This document shows, piece after piece, positions 11,990 to 23,879 of a stretch of DNA of 64,000 nucleotides. The notes beneath the pieces are model-generated. The model was not told the DNA's origin. It did no database searches and was given only the letters and a program-made list of their open reading frames with translations. A program made the position numbers and the translations under genes. The DNA comes from Anastatus disparis (Eukaryota; Arthropoda; Insecta; Hymenoptera; Eupelmidae): assembly GCA_017163975.1 (NCBI GenBank), contig JAFFSR010000244.1:11223501-11287500 (forward strand). Direction: 5' to 3'. Position 1 is the stretch's first letter, and each line of letters begins with the position of its first letter.

Positions 11990-12435
11990 ATCATGTACGG
12001 AATACGAATCAGCTGATTTTGAAGTTTCAGCCAATGTTGCTTTAGCGATTTGGCGCGTTTTTCTTCGTATGTATAAGCATAATAATTTTTTATTTAGATC
12101 AAAGAATTATAGAAAAATAATAAGTCAAACTAAAATTTTAGAAAAAAATTAATTAAATACTGATAAAAAAATATAATGGAAAATCAAATTAAAAGTTGTC
12201 ATAGTTTAAATACAGTTTAAAATTTAATAAGTATATAATGCGAATTTCAAGGTTAATAATATCGCGAAAAATAGTTTTTTAATTTAGACACAATCATGTA
12301 TATAATAATATTAAATATTGAATAGCAAATAGGAACAGTAAATTATATAACTAATTTAAAATTTATAAATGTGTGAAGGATTGAACCCTTTAAAACGTTA
12401 TTCAGGACCAGGATCTATAGTGCAAACATAAACAA
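11990..12435 (+). promoter_or_regulatory. DDX11 promoter region with E2F-like site
   Basis: About 390 bases before the helicase ATG lies TTTGGCGC at 12049-12056, matching the E2F/DP consensus. It sits in a small patch that also holds an E-box-like cacgtg (about 11981) and a ccaat on the plus strand. E2F control would fit a replication and cohesion helicase. The rest of the leader up to 12435 is plain AT-rich DNA. Confidence 0.35.
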
Positions 12436-15400
12436 ATGGAGCCATGTGAATTTTCTTTTCCATTTCCACCATATCCCATTCAAGCTGAATTTATGAGAAA
12501 TTTATATCAATGTTTAGAAAATGGTAATTTGGGTATTTTTGAAAGTCCAACAGGTACTGGCAAAACATTGTCAATTATTTGTGGTGCATTGAAGTGGCTT
12601 GTAGATCATGAAGAAAGAGAGAAGGATTGTTTGGTAAAAAAGAAATTAGAACTTGACAATAAAATAAAAGAAATGGAAACAAGGAGTGCAAATGATTGGT
12701 TTACAGTTCAAACAGAACAAATTGAATTGAATCTGGAAAGGCAAAATGTACAAAAAAAACTAGATGCTATATTAAAACAAGAAGAAAAACGAGTTAAATA
12801 TAAAGAATTTATAAAAAAATATGAAAAAAATGGACTTGATAAACATTATAATAATAAATGGAAAAATTCAGAAAATAGCAAAACTGAAGTTATAGAATCA
12901 AATGAACTTACATTAGAAGATCAACTCGTAGATAATGACTTTATTTTAAAAGATATTGATGGTCATTCTGATAATTCTGATGATGAGCAAGAAGAAGAAG
13001 AAACTTCTCAAAATTGCAAAATTTTTTTCTGTTCCCGAACTCACTCACAACTTTCTCAATTTATTGGAGAACTGAAGAAAAGTCCATATTCTGATAAAGT
13101 GTCATTAGTACCCCTTGCATCAAGGTAAAATAAATTATTTCTACATGAATAACATAATTTTCTTATTGATAAATAACTTAGTAATGTAATAAAAATTTTC
13201 AGGAATAATTATTGTATAAATCCAGATGTAAAGTCATTGAAAAATATCAACATGATAAACGAGCAATGTCAACAACTGCAAAAGAAAAAAAAAACTACTT
13301 CTAAAAAAGAAAAAGATCTTAAACGTTCAAAAACAGCAACTTCTTGTCCTTTCATGCCTGGAGATCAACCATTGCTAATGGCAAAAATTCTAACAAGCAT
13401 TCGTGATATTGAGGATGTAGTAAAGACAAGTGAAGAAATAAAAACATGTCCTTATTATTCTACTAGAAAATCTGTAGAAGATGGACAAATAATTTTAGTT
13501 CCTTACAACACTATTTTACATAAAAGTACAAGAACAAGTTCAGGAATAAATTTAAAAAATAACATTTTAATTGTAGATGAAGCTCATAATTTACTAGAAG
13601 CTATTGAAAGAATGCATAGTGTAACAATCACTGGCAAAAACATTTTGCGTTGTTTTAATCAATTATCTCAGTATCACAAAAGGTAATTTATTTACTCTAA
13701 ACTTTATGTATTAAATTATTTAAAATTAATAAATATAAAAAACTATTGAAACGTTTTAGATAATTATTCATTATAAGTTCTATACTTTTTTAATAATTTG
13801 TTTATAATAGATATAAAAATTATTTTTCATTTTTTATAGATTTGAAAATGTATTATCTGCTAAAAATGTACTCTTTTTAAGCCAATTAAATTTTTGCTTG
13901 AAAAAATTATTGAAAATACTAGGAGGAAGTTCAAAGTCTCACCCAAATGATAAAATTATTAACAAGGCTACAAGTAAATTATATAGTATCGAAGAATTTG
14001 AAGTTACTGCAGAGATAGATACTGTAAATATATTTGATTTAGTTGGTTTTATACAAAAGTCTAAATTGGTACACAAATTACGAGGATATGTTGAAAAGTA
14101 TGAAAATGATCCATCCACAAAAGATAATGTAAAAGAGAAGAAGGGTGTTACTGCATTTCTTGAATCATTGCAAAAGAAAGATGTTACAGAAACAAAAGAA
14201 AATGTAAATCAAACTAATGATCAAGAGAAAGAACAAATCACGAGTCCCTTGATAGTAATAACAAGCTTTCTTGAAACTCTTAAAACAAATTGTAGTGATG
14301 GTAGGATATTTGTAATTCCTGGAGATACAATTGGAGAAGGATATTTGAAATTTCTTCTACTCAATCCTGCTGCACATTTTTCAGATATTAGTAAGTTCTT
14401 GCGATTTAAATTTTTTATTCTATTTTTTATATCTTTTAATCTATTAAAAATAAACTTTTAAACAATTTTTGAAATTGTAAATATTTGAAAACTAATTTGT
14501 GTTTACAAAAGTATTAGATGCAAGAGCTGTAGTCTTAGCTGGTGGAACAATGGAACCAATGTCTGAATTTAAAGAACAACTTTTCATGAGTGCTGGAGCT
14601 ACATCAGAAAGAATTATTACATTCTCTTGTGACCATGTGATTCCCAAGGAGAACATTCTTACATGTATAGTAAAATCAGGTCCAACTGGAATTGAATTTG
14701 AATTCAATTTTCAAAATAGACAAAACACAAAAATGGTAAACAGTAAATGTATCAAATATAAATTAATTATTGAATGAATAATATTAAATTATCAAATAAT
14801 ATCCATTCAAATACTTTTATTTTAATTTTATGTAGTTAGATGAATTGGGAAGAACATTAGTCAATTTGTGCAATATTATACCAGCAGGAATTGTAGTTTT
14901 TTTACCTTCATATGGATATGAAGATTTATTAATTAAACATTTAGAAGTGAATGGAGTACTGGCGAAAATTCGAAATAAAAAAGTTGTATTTAGGGAACCA
15001 AAATCAGCTACTCAGGTATATTAATTTATTTTATTCGCATCTTTTTATTTTATTCTTCACTACATTATTTAATTTTACAGGTCAACACAATTTTAGAAAA
15101 ATATTCTATTGCAGCCAAAAAGCCTATGAAGCCTCAAAATGGAGCTATATTGTTTAGTGTAGTTGGTAAGTAATTTTTAACTTATTATAATTTGTAAATT
15201 TTAAAAACTTTTATTAAAATATTATATATTGAACTTTGAAACCCTTGGCTGATATAAAATTTTATGATTTCATTATTTTTGTCATCATATAATTTTAAAA
15301 AATGATTATTAATTTTTATAGGAGGAAAGTTAAGTGAAGGATTAAATTTCTCTGATGATTTAGGAAGATGTGTTGTTGTAGTTGGTATGCCATATCCAAA

Positions 15401-15982
15401 TATTAAATCGTTAGAATTACAAGAAAAAATGAAATACTTGAATGAAAATGTAGTAAGTATTTTTTTAAAACTATTTCTCAAAATATTAAAGTGTCTTGAA
15501 TTAAAATAGTAATACTTTTAAAATTGTATATTGTGTTATTTTATTCATTAAATTTTTTATTGTGAAATAAATCAAGCAATTATTATTTTTAATTTATTTG
15601 TACAGTTTTAATTTTTTTTTTAAATATAAATATCCATTATATAAATAAATTTTTAATATGACTCACAGAAAACTTTTTTATCAATCAATATTTTAATAAA
15701 AAAAATTTAATTTTGCAGAGTCCAAATGCTGGTAATGAATTTTATGAGAATTCTTGTATGAAAGCAGTCAATCAGTGTATTGGACGTGCTGTACGTCATG
15801 CAGCTGATTATTCGACAGTAGTATTGTTAGATCGACGTTATGCTAATAAAACGAAAGCATTACCAGGTTGGATTCAAAGAAGTTTGACCGTTCAACCAAA
15901 TTTCGGAGGCGCAGTGCAAGCACTCGCTCGATTTTTTGCCGCTAGACGGCGTAAGCAGACCGGGGAATCCCTTGCATCGTAA
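12436..15982 (+). CDS. DDX11: ATP-dependent DNA helicase DDX11/ChlR1
   Basis: Eight exons: 12436-13124, 13203-13682, 13840-14390, 14512-14735, 14836-15015, 15081-15165, 15322-15452, 15719-15982. All junctions keep frame, giving 867 residues (human form about 900-970). This is an XPD-family superfamily 2 helicase with Walker A SPTGTGKT (residues 37-44), the DEAH box in [10 protein letters not shown], Fe-S cluster cysteines ([28 protein letters not shown]), motif GGTMEP, and motif [11 protein letters not shown] in the last exon. Motifs [12 protein letters not shown] and [18 protein letters not shown] are DDX11 hallmarks and exclude FANCJ or XPD. The enzyme unwinds forked and G4 DNA and supports sister-chromatid cohesion. 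The acceptor of exon 4 is the least certain; 14512 was chosen because it keeps the family's spacing. No inactivating change was seen. Confidence 0.95.
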
Positions 15983-16194
15983 GAGCTTGCAAGCTCATAT
16001 GTAAGATATAGATATTTTGTATTGTATATAACATTGAAAAGAAGCAGATTCTGTTTAAAAAAAGTTGAATGATCTGTAATTATTTGTATTCGTAAATTCG
16101 TAACACTCTCATTTCGATTTAAAAACCCAAACTAAATTGTATAAAAATATGAAGACAGTCGTTGTCAAAATAATTTATTAAGTTACTTGAGTAT

Positions 16195-16870
16195 AACATG
16201 CAAGTAATCTCTATTAATTTTTTAGCGAATACTTACGTGATTCACATGTGAGCTCTCACGTAATTTTTTCAATAAAGAACATTAATGTTCATGTTAACAT
16301 GTAATGTGATGGATTAAAAAATTCATTTTATTTCTAACATAAAAATATTTCTATAAAATATAAGAATCATTCCTTGTTAAAAATTCTCTCGCAAGTACTT
16401 ACGTGATCCTCACGTAGACTCTCATCAATTGTAAAAATCACGTCAGAATCACATCACTTTTCACAAGAAAATAGTAATAATCAAGCGTTTTATTTCTTTT
16501 TAAATTATAAAAAAAAAATAATTTAAATGAATCGATTAAAATCATTCTGTAATTTTTGTTAAAATAAAACTTGATATTTTTATTATAATAGTATAGTTTG
16601 TTTTGAATTTTAATTCCAATTTCCCTCCTGCTCTTACACTGAAAAGTGTGTAAATGAGAAATTAGACGAGTTATCTCATTAGACACAAAAGGCTTGGCAA
16701 AAATTCCATTTTTTAAATATTATAAAATATTTGATATTTTTTAAAATGCCTACATGATTTTTACGTGAGAATCATGAGAGAAATTGGTCGAAATTCTTAC
16801 GTGTTTCTAACATGAGCTCTCCTTTAAAAATCACGCAAAAGCTTACGTGACAATCGCGTAAGTCCTGACG
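16195..16870. repeat. Dispersed inverted copies of an ACTTACGTGA-type motif
   Basis: Three roughly 50-base blocks near 16230, 16395 and (inverted) 16800-16870 share ACTTACGTGA followed by CTCTCACGTA-like text. Further TTACGTGA or TCACG copies lie near 16436, 16758 and 16797. The outer blocks are in opposite orientation, which suggests a degenerate inverted-repeat element just downstream of DDX11. No open frame was found. Confidence 0.45.
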
Positions 16871-16904
16871 AAAAAATTTTTAATACGTGAAATGATTTGG
16901 GATG

Positions 16905-17420
16905 TAGAGATATTAAGAAAGTTAAAATTTTAGACCCCAACGCTCGATATTTTCTGAGTTTATAATAAGGAATGTCGCTAGAAAAGTTTTTGGATTTTCA
17001 AATGGTTAAATTTCTGAGCATTGATCGTTAGAAGCTTGAAACTTTTTTTAAATGAAAGCAAAGAGCAAATTCTTTAAAAATAGCAATTATAGTATATCAA
17101 AACATTATTTTTTTTTTAGAGCAATAAAATTAGACCTAAATTTCCTCTTTAAAACATTGATTAATAATGAAAGCTAGCTAAAATGTGGCCCAATCTTTAT
17201 TACGCTGAAAATTTGAAAAAAATAATGTTTTGATATACCATAAGTGCTATTTCGAAAGGATTTGAGTTTTGCTTTCATTTAAAAAAGTTTTAAGCTCATA
17301 GCTATGAATGCTGAAGAGCTATAAGCGATTGAATATCAAGTAACTTTTTTAAGTGACTTTCTGTAATTGACAGTAACTAGAAGAAGAGTTAAAAATTTAT
17401 TTGCAAAAACGAAAAATAAT
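16905..17420. mobile_element. Foldback element, family A, copy 1 (degenerate)
   Basis: Two inverted arms (about 16920-17060 and 17280-17400) share tttagac...cgctcgatattt, aacttttttaaa and tagctcttcagc-like text. The middle contains aaaatgtggcccaat and tgctatttcgaaaggatttg. The same segments in the same order occur at 59963-60618, inside the PiT gene. It is noncoding here, because the frames open in the second copy are interrupted by stops. It is probably a nonautonomous TIR or foldback element of unknown superfamily. Confidence 0.6.
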
Positions 17421-18511
17421 GCTCATCAACATAATGTCGTCAAATCCACTGGAATAAAATAGTCGGTGTATTAAAAATCTAATAAGAATAAGGAATCTAA
17501 TAAGAATGAAAGTCAAACCCATCCTATTGAAGTTAAAGGTAAAGTTATCACTTATGTTTTTTCATAGACTTTAAAAATGTATTGCAACCACTTGATTAAT
17601 TCAAAAAAGTTAACCCACTCAAAAACAAATTTTAATGTTAAAATTTTCTGAATTTTATATGCCAATTTTGATTAAAATTTGATACTTTTAAAATAATTTT
17701 TATTATTTTTTTTTTCTTTTTTTTTTTTAATTAATTTAATAGACTTATATTTTTAATTACTTATTCAATTTGATGAGTTTCTAATTTAGCAGGAATAAAG
17801 TATTTTATTCCCGCTGAATACCTTATTTATTTTCGTTAATATTTAAACGTAAATAATATCTTGTCTTTCTAATTCATGAAAAAACCATTATTATTAAAAT
17901 TGGAATAAACTGTATAAATTTGATTTTATTTGCAAAAGAAATATTTTTTGACAATAAATCATTTATTATCATTATTAAAATTTAAATCGAGTTGAAATTT
18001 TAAAAATTACAATATTTATTTAATTGATAATTATCTTTTGAATTTTAAGCATTTCTGAACAGAAGAATAAAAAAAGGTTTCAAATACATTATTGTTTAAT
18101 ACATATTTGTATTTTGTACTTATATGTTATAAATTTGCCTTAAAATTTATAGATTTCTAAAAGGAATATTATATTATAAATAGGAAAAAATCATAAATAA
18201 GAATTAAACGTCATTTCAATACAGCAATTTTAATGATTTATTTTATTGAAAAATATTTATTCCATGAATTAGGTATAAATTTTATATTGATAAAACAATT
18301 ATATGAATGCACAAATACATTTATTAATGTAAATTCTAAAGATACATTTTTTTTAACATAACAATGGTCATATACATTTTTTTTAAGTCAATCAATAATA
18401 CAATAAAAAAATTACAAAAACTCAAATTACAAATACAAAAAATAAATTAAAAATAAATTTTTTAACATAACTATGAAATACCAATCTTTGTATAAAATAC
18501 AAAACACATTT
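17421..18511. other. 3' flank of ankyrin-PRANC gene 2, nothing recognised
   Basis: AT-rich DNA with long T and A runs and no coding similarity. Possible minus-strand polyadenylation signals (TTTATT on the plus strand) occur shortly before the stop codon of the ankyrin gene. Confidence 0.3.
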
Positions 18512-21325
18512 TTAATTTTTCTTTTTCTTCTTTAAAGGTTGATCATTTGTACAACTATTTGTACTTAATTTTCTCTTCAAAGAGTCAGTATAATTACAGT
18601 TAGCTTCGATAATGTTTTGGAGATTTTTATTACATAAATATCTAAAAATTCGTTCAGAGCATGCATCAGGTAAATTTAATCCAGTTATAATGTTCAAAGA
18701 ATCTTTAGCAGGTTTCAGTAGTTGATATCTTTCTGAGCCTCGCCTATATTGCAACTTTATTAAATAATAGTAGTGAGGGAAAAAATTTTTTAAATTAGAC
18801 AATTTTATAATCTCTCGAAATTTTTCATTTTTAATGTGTTTAGTCATTTCATTTTGATCTTTATATAAAATTTCTCGTAAAGAAGTATATCTATCGATCC
18901 TCATTTTCTTCATGCTTTTCAGTTCATCTAAACATTTAGCAGTGATATCATGAAATTTAAAAGTTTCATCCATCATTTCCAATTTTTGCTCGCAACGCTC
19001 ACGCGATTTGGAACAATATAATCTTACTTTACTGCTAACATAGAAAGTAAGTGCATCCAACTTCTGAACATGATTTTCAATGAAGTTTTGTATCATCAAA
19101 GTATTTTCTAAATTGTATCGTGATATATTTTTATAAAAAAAATATACAGATGGATAACCTAGATAATTTTCATCATTTATATCAGCACCAGATTTAAGTA
19201 AGAGTTTAATGACATTTATATTCCGTGATGACATTGCCATATGCAATGGTTTTTCTTTATTAACATTTACAGCATTAATATCAGCTCCATGAGCTAATAG
19301 AATAGAAGTAATGGTATCAGAATTAAAATCACTATTAGCAGCTAAGTGAAGAGGTGTCATTCCATTTTTAGATGCAACATTAACATTGGCACTATAATTT
19401 AAAAAAAGTTCAATAAGATCTTTTTGCATTGATTTGATTGCCATATGAAGTGGAGTTAAACCATCTACATCCTTAGCATCAACATCAACACCTTTGTTAA
19501 GAAATAAATTAGCTAATTTAACTTTATCACCCATGGCTTTTTCACAAATCACATGTAATACAGTTTTTTTACTATTTGTACAAGTATGAATATCTGCTTT
19601 ATGATTCAAAAGCAGATTTATAATAGTTCTAGAATGATTACGAATATCTTCAGTTGAATTTATCAAATTAATGTGATAATAAGTAAAAGGATTTGATTCT
19701 AATATATACATAAGGGGAGTTTTACCAGAGAAATCTTTAGCATTTACATCACATTTGCGGTCCAATAATGATGTAATGATATCTAAATGATTTTTGAGTA
19801 TAGAAGAACAACTATTATCGGAACCATTTTGAATTTCCAAAATCAAATCTTTAAATTTATCTCCATCGAGTGCACATGCTAAATGAAGAGGCTGAACTTT
19901 TTTTCCAATACTGACATTAACATTATGCTTTAACAGTAAATCAACTATATTTTTTCTATTAGAACGAACAGCTAAATGTAATGCAGAATATCCAGGAAGT
20001 AATTTATGCTCTGGCTTAATACACATGTCAACCAATACTCCATGTTGTAAAAAACTTTGAATTATATCTAATTGATTTCTTAAACAAGCTATGTGAAAAT
20101 GAGAAATTCCTTGAGAGTCAGTAACATTGTTATTTTTTGGAATTTCCTCCAATAGTAAATCAATTAATTCATTGTTCTCTTCATCATCATAAAATGCAAT
20201 ATGAAGAGGACTTCGATCCTCTTCATCTTTTGCAGTACAATCAGCTCCAAATCTGAGCAACAACCTAACTATATCTATTTTATTAAGCTTACATGCTAAA
20301 TGTAATGGTGTCAAATGTCCTTTAGCTGGTTTATTAACATCAGCACCATTTTTCAAAAGTAGTTTAACTACCTTTAAACAATTATTAGATATTGCAAAAT
20401 GTAAAGCTGAATAACCAGCATTAACTTTGGAACAGAATGATGTTGTACTATTTATATCTATATTTTTACTCAGAAATATTTGAACATTTACCAAATCTTC
20501 TGTAGTGCATATAATGTGGAAATATGAGAGTCCATTACTATCTACTGAATTAATTGGTTTTTCTAATTCAAGCATCATTTCTATAAGTGAACGAATTAGT
20601 GTATTATCTAAATAAGTTTTTTCTAAAGCTTCATAATAAGAGAGATGAAGTGGTGTTTGACCTTCATCAGTTTGAATAAAGAAGTCTGCGTTATTCTCCA
20701 TGAGGTAATTCAAAGTTTTCAAGGAACGATTACGAACAGCAAAATGTAATGGTGAAAAGCTATGCCAATCTTGAGTATCACAATCTGCTAAAGTATTAAC
20801 AGAAAATCCATATCTAATAAATTTTTGTATGATTGTTAACATATCAAAAAGACATGCAACGTGAAAACAAAGTATATCATTTTTTTGATTAGGATCAAAA
20901 TTTTTGAAATTGCAATGCTGAAGCATTAAACTAACTATTTTAAATTCCTTCATCTCTAAAGCAAAATAGAGAGGTGATCTTTTATTATAATTATCATCAT
21001 TTACTCTAGCTCCTTTTCGCAGTAATTTAGAAACGATACTTGCATCACCTAATTTTACAGCCAAATATAGTGGTGAATCATCAAAATGAATATTTGCTTT
21101 TCTTGTTACTCGGCAGTCATGTTTGAGGAAAAAGTTTGTCATTGTTTTATGTTGTTTTTTTAATGCTGCTACTAAAAGGCTGTAGTCGAACCATGTCTCT
21201 TCGGTTTTAAAACTTTTGGATCTTATGATTTCATTAATATCAGCCGCTATGCTTAAAAAAGAATGATTCTCAATTTTTTTTAACAATTCCTTTTGTTCAC
21301 TTGAATAGTCATCTTGTGCTGACAT
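18512..21325 (-). CDS. Ankyrin-repeat protein with C-terminal PRANC/F-box-like domain (gene 2)
   Basis: One intronless coding exon of 937 residues on the minus strand. The N terminus (TWFDYSLLVAALKKQ, then CRV and SPLYLAVKLGD) matches that of gene 1. It is followed by a long ankyrin array with many TPLHLA and ALH(F/L)AV cores and three copies of a YFHI(I/A)C-type phrase. The tail is LREILYKDQNEMTKHIKN, YYYLIKLQYRRGSERYQLLK, then LPDACSERIFRYL near residue 885. This is a PRANC domain, with F-box-like spacing expected to bind Skp1. The protein ends in a basic tract (QPLKKKKKN) that may be a nuclear signal. ATG 21325 is supported by a splice acceptor two bases upstream. Frame and repeats are intact, so the gene is probably functional. 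Its target and role are unknown. Confidence 0.88.
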   Translation of the reverse strand: MSAQDDYSSEQKELLKKIENHSFLSIAADINEIIRSKSFKTEETWFDYSLLVAALKKQHKTMTNFFLKHDCRVTRKANIHFDDSPLYLAVKLGDASIVSKLLRKGARVNDDNYNKRSPLYFALEMKEFKIVSLMLQHCNFKNFDPNQKNDILCFHVACLFDMLTIIQKFIRYGFSVNTLADCDTQDWHSFSPLHFAVRNRSLKTLNYLMENNADFFIQTDEGQTPLHLSYYEALEKTYLDNTLIRSLIEMMLELEKPINSVDSNGLSYFHIICTTEDLVNVQIFLSKNIDINSTTSFCSKVNAGYSALHFAISNNCLKVVKLLLKNGADVNKPAKGHLTPLHLACKLNKIDIVRLLLRFGADCTAKDEEDRSPLHIAFYDDEENNELIDLLLEEIPKNNNVTDSQGISHFHIACLRNQLDIIQSFLQHGVLVDMCIKPEHKLLPGYSALHLAVRSNRKNIVDLLLKHNVNVSIGKKVQPLHLACALDGDKFKDLILEIQNGSDNSCSSILKNHLDIITSLLDRKCDVNAKDFSGKTPLMYILESNPFTYYHINLINSTEDIRNHSRTIINLLLNHKADIHTCTNSKKTVLHVICEKAMGDKVKLANLFLNKGVDVDAKDVDGLTPLHMAIKSMQKDLIELFLNYSANVNVASKNGMTPLHLAANSDFNSDTITSILLAHGADINAVNVNKEKPLHMAMSSRNINVIKLLLKSGADINDENYLGYPSVYFFYKNISRYNLENTLMIQNFIENHVQKLDALTFYVSSKVRLYCSKSRERCEQKLEMMDETFKFHDITAKCLDELKSMKKMRIDRYTSLREILYKDQNEMTKHIKNEKFREIIKLSNLKNFFPHYYYLIKLQYRRGSERYQLLKPAKDSLNIITGLNLPDACSERIFRYLCNKNLQNIIEANCNYTDSLKRKLSTNSCTNDQPLKKKKKN

Positions 21326-22000
21326 TTCTGTAAAAAGAAAAAAGGGAAAAAGAAAATACTACAAATGCAATGTTTAAAACTTGTAATTAATTAACTTTAC
21401 TACTGTCAATTTAAATTAAATGCCATTAATATTAATCTTAAATTAATTACTACTTTAAAAATGTAAAATTGTATAAAGAAAATGTTATATCTAGTAACGG
21501 TAATTCTTATAAAATTTTTATAAAATTGTGTTTGTATTATACGGAATTTTTAAAAAAGTTTAATTATTATAATGAAATATTATTTATTTGTTAATCAATG
21601 TAATTTATTAAAACGTGCTTTTTATAATCCCACTTCTTCGTTTTAATTTTTTGTAATTTCAATTATAATTATATAAATTAGTATTATTTTATAATATGTA
21701 CTTACTCGTATTTTATAATGGCTCCCTTTTATAATCGTTAGCACTGTGAAAGTAATTTCTTGTTTATTACGTTTTTACTTGGTTTAGATGTTATTTATTT
21801 TGATTTTTAACTGTAACCAAATTCAAAGAATCGAAAGATTGTTTTAAAAAGAGCACAAAATTCGTATAACGTCACATCTCGTTCTTTCTAGTGTCAAGAA
21901 GCGAATTCTGATCTGATCAGTCAGTGAAAAGAAATTTTATAAAAACAAAGGCTGAAAGTCATAGCAGAAGCAACGCGTATGGCATAACTATAGATGTATA
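21326..22000 (-). promoter_or_regulatory. 5'UTR intron, leader exon and promoter area of ankyrin-PRANC gene 2
   Basis: On the minus strand a pyrimidine tract ending TTTTTACAG abuts the start (AG at 21329-21328), and a consensus donor GA/GTAAGT lies at 21706-21705. This suggests a 378-base intron in the leader and a noncoding exon upstream of 21706. The less AT-rich stretch 21760-21990 is the likely promoter. Confidence 0.45.
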
Positions 22001-23879
22001 AATATTTCACATTAACGTGATTTTTTAAAGTTATAACTATAAAGAGAACTGGGAAATTAGTTATTGAAATAAGAATTAAATATAAAAATTTTATTTGCGT
22101 TTTCTTTATTTTAAGATTTTCAGTTATTAATTCTGAAAAAATTCATCATCAATCTTCGAGCATAAAGCATGAAAAATAAAAATTTTTAAAAATGTCAAGT
22201 TCACGGTTATCGACTGTCATTTTTTCCACGGAGATGCGAGTTTCTGAATTTCATAAAGCAATTGAAATTAAAGAGTTCTTTTTCTATTAGATTCTTTATT
22301 ATTGAAATTTGATATTTTCTAGACTAAAATTGTTTTAAATATTTGGTTGTAAGAAACATGTATCAAAATGATACAAGAATTTTTTTTAGATTTTTCAATA
22401 ACAATAATTTCTCAACTTGAATCTGTTTTACTACAATCTTTAAATGTAATATTATCGACGGACATTAAATCGCGTCGAATATTTTTAAATTGTACAATAT
22501 TACTGGACAATTTCCGTTGTTTAGGTTACTCTCATTGGAGGATCCTCGACCATTTTGCGCGATTTTATTTCCGCTGAGTAAATTCTAATTTAATAATTAT
22601 TGAACAAGCATAAATAAATTGACATTGATCTCAGAAATTCACTTTGATTGTAGATAAAAATTTCGGTGTAAAAATATCCAGAATTTAGAAAATGTATACA
22701 AATTATTATGTATATAATACACTTTTTTAGAAATATAAGTTTTTTTTAAAATCGAATATTGAAAAAATATTTTTTTCGTATCAGCCAATTCTTGAATCAA
22801 GTTACTAAAATCTAATGATCAACAAATCTTTTTCTATAGTCAATGTCGCTAATGTCGTCTGTATTTTGTTTACGGCATGTTAAAAAATAGTATATACGCA
22901 ACAAATGCGCGAAACATGCGATTCCCACACGAGCCAAATTTGTCGCCTGAACGCAGTGAGTTTATTTTAATGTATTATTTTTCTTAATCGATTGTTGTAA
23001 ATAATGTTTATAATCAATTACTATTTTTATTACATTTTATTATTTCACAAAATAATATCTGCAATTTACTCTTGCTAACAATCTAATCGTATAAATTTTT
23101 TTCAATATTTTTTTATTTTATTGATGATATATAATACATTTTACATAATTTGTATTCTTGCAGAGGTAAGTAATATTACCTGTTCGCAAGCATAGCGTTA
23201 TAATAACTTAACTAATCTAAAAATAAAAATAATAAAAGACTTATGATAAAAAATTAAAACTTATAGTTAATAATATAGTTAATAATCATCAAAATCATAA
23301 AAATATAAATAAATAATAATTTCAATCAACAATATTGATGAAATAAAATTACCATATATAATCACTCATAATGCGCATACATAACAATGTTCTATTTTAT
23401 AATGAAATTAGATAACGTATTATGCGTTATATTGTATCCACTGTTTTAGTTTCAATATTGCAGATTTTCTGGAAATATCCAAGGTTTTGTTTTCATTAGG
23501 CAATATATTATTATTTTTATAGTGTGTATATTTTTGATTAATTTAAATTTGTAAAAAAAATAAATATAAAATTTTAGTTTTGGTTCATACAAAACTATAA
23601 TTTCAAGTTAGATGCTATTTTTGCAGTAAGAATTAATGTCAAATTTCTTCAATTTTTTTCTCTTTAATTTCGTCAATGACTTTTATTTTTTCAAAATTGC
23701 TATGAAACACTATAATTTCTTAATATTTCTTTCAGTAAATATTCTGTTTTTATCAAAAGTGGTTAGAACCACCTTAATACTACATTAATAACGTTTCTAT
23801 GACAATTATAACAATGATAACACAACTACTTCAATAACGTTTCTATGACAATTATAACAATGATAATAATACATTGCCC
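22001..23879. other. Intergenic, no gene seen
   Basis: AT-rich DNA. A slightly GC-richer patch at 22840-22970 (cgcgaaacatgcgattccc) could be a promoter or a noncoding exon, without further support. The segment 22790-22850 resembles 38240-38300 and is probably part of a dispersed repeat. A short direct repeat with acgtttctatgacaattat lies at about 23790-23863. Confidence 0.3.

Noticed and set aside
609..21325. Inserted Wolbachia or viral segment covering the ankyrin-PRANC genes
   Set aside because: Spliced leaders, a coding intron in gene 1 and intact insect genes with introns on all sides show these are resident nuclear genes; any transfer would be ancient.
22368..22577. 69-codon plus-strand frame
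   Set aside because: No similarity, no promoter or splice context, and composition like the surrounding spacer.
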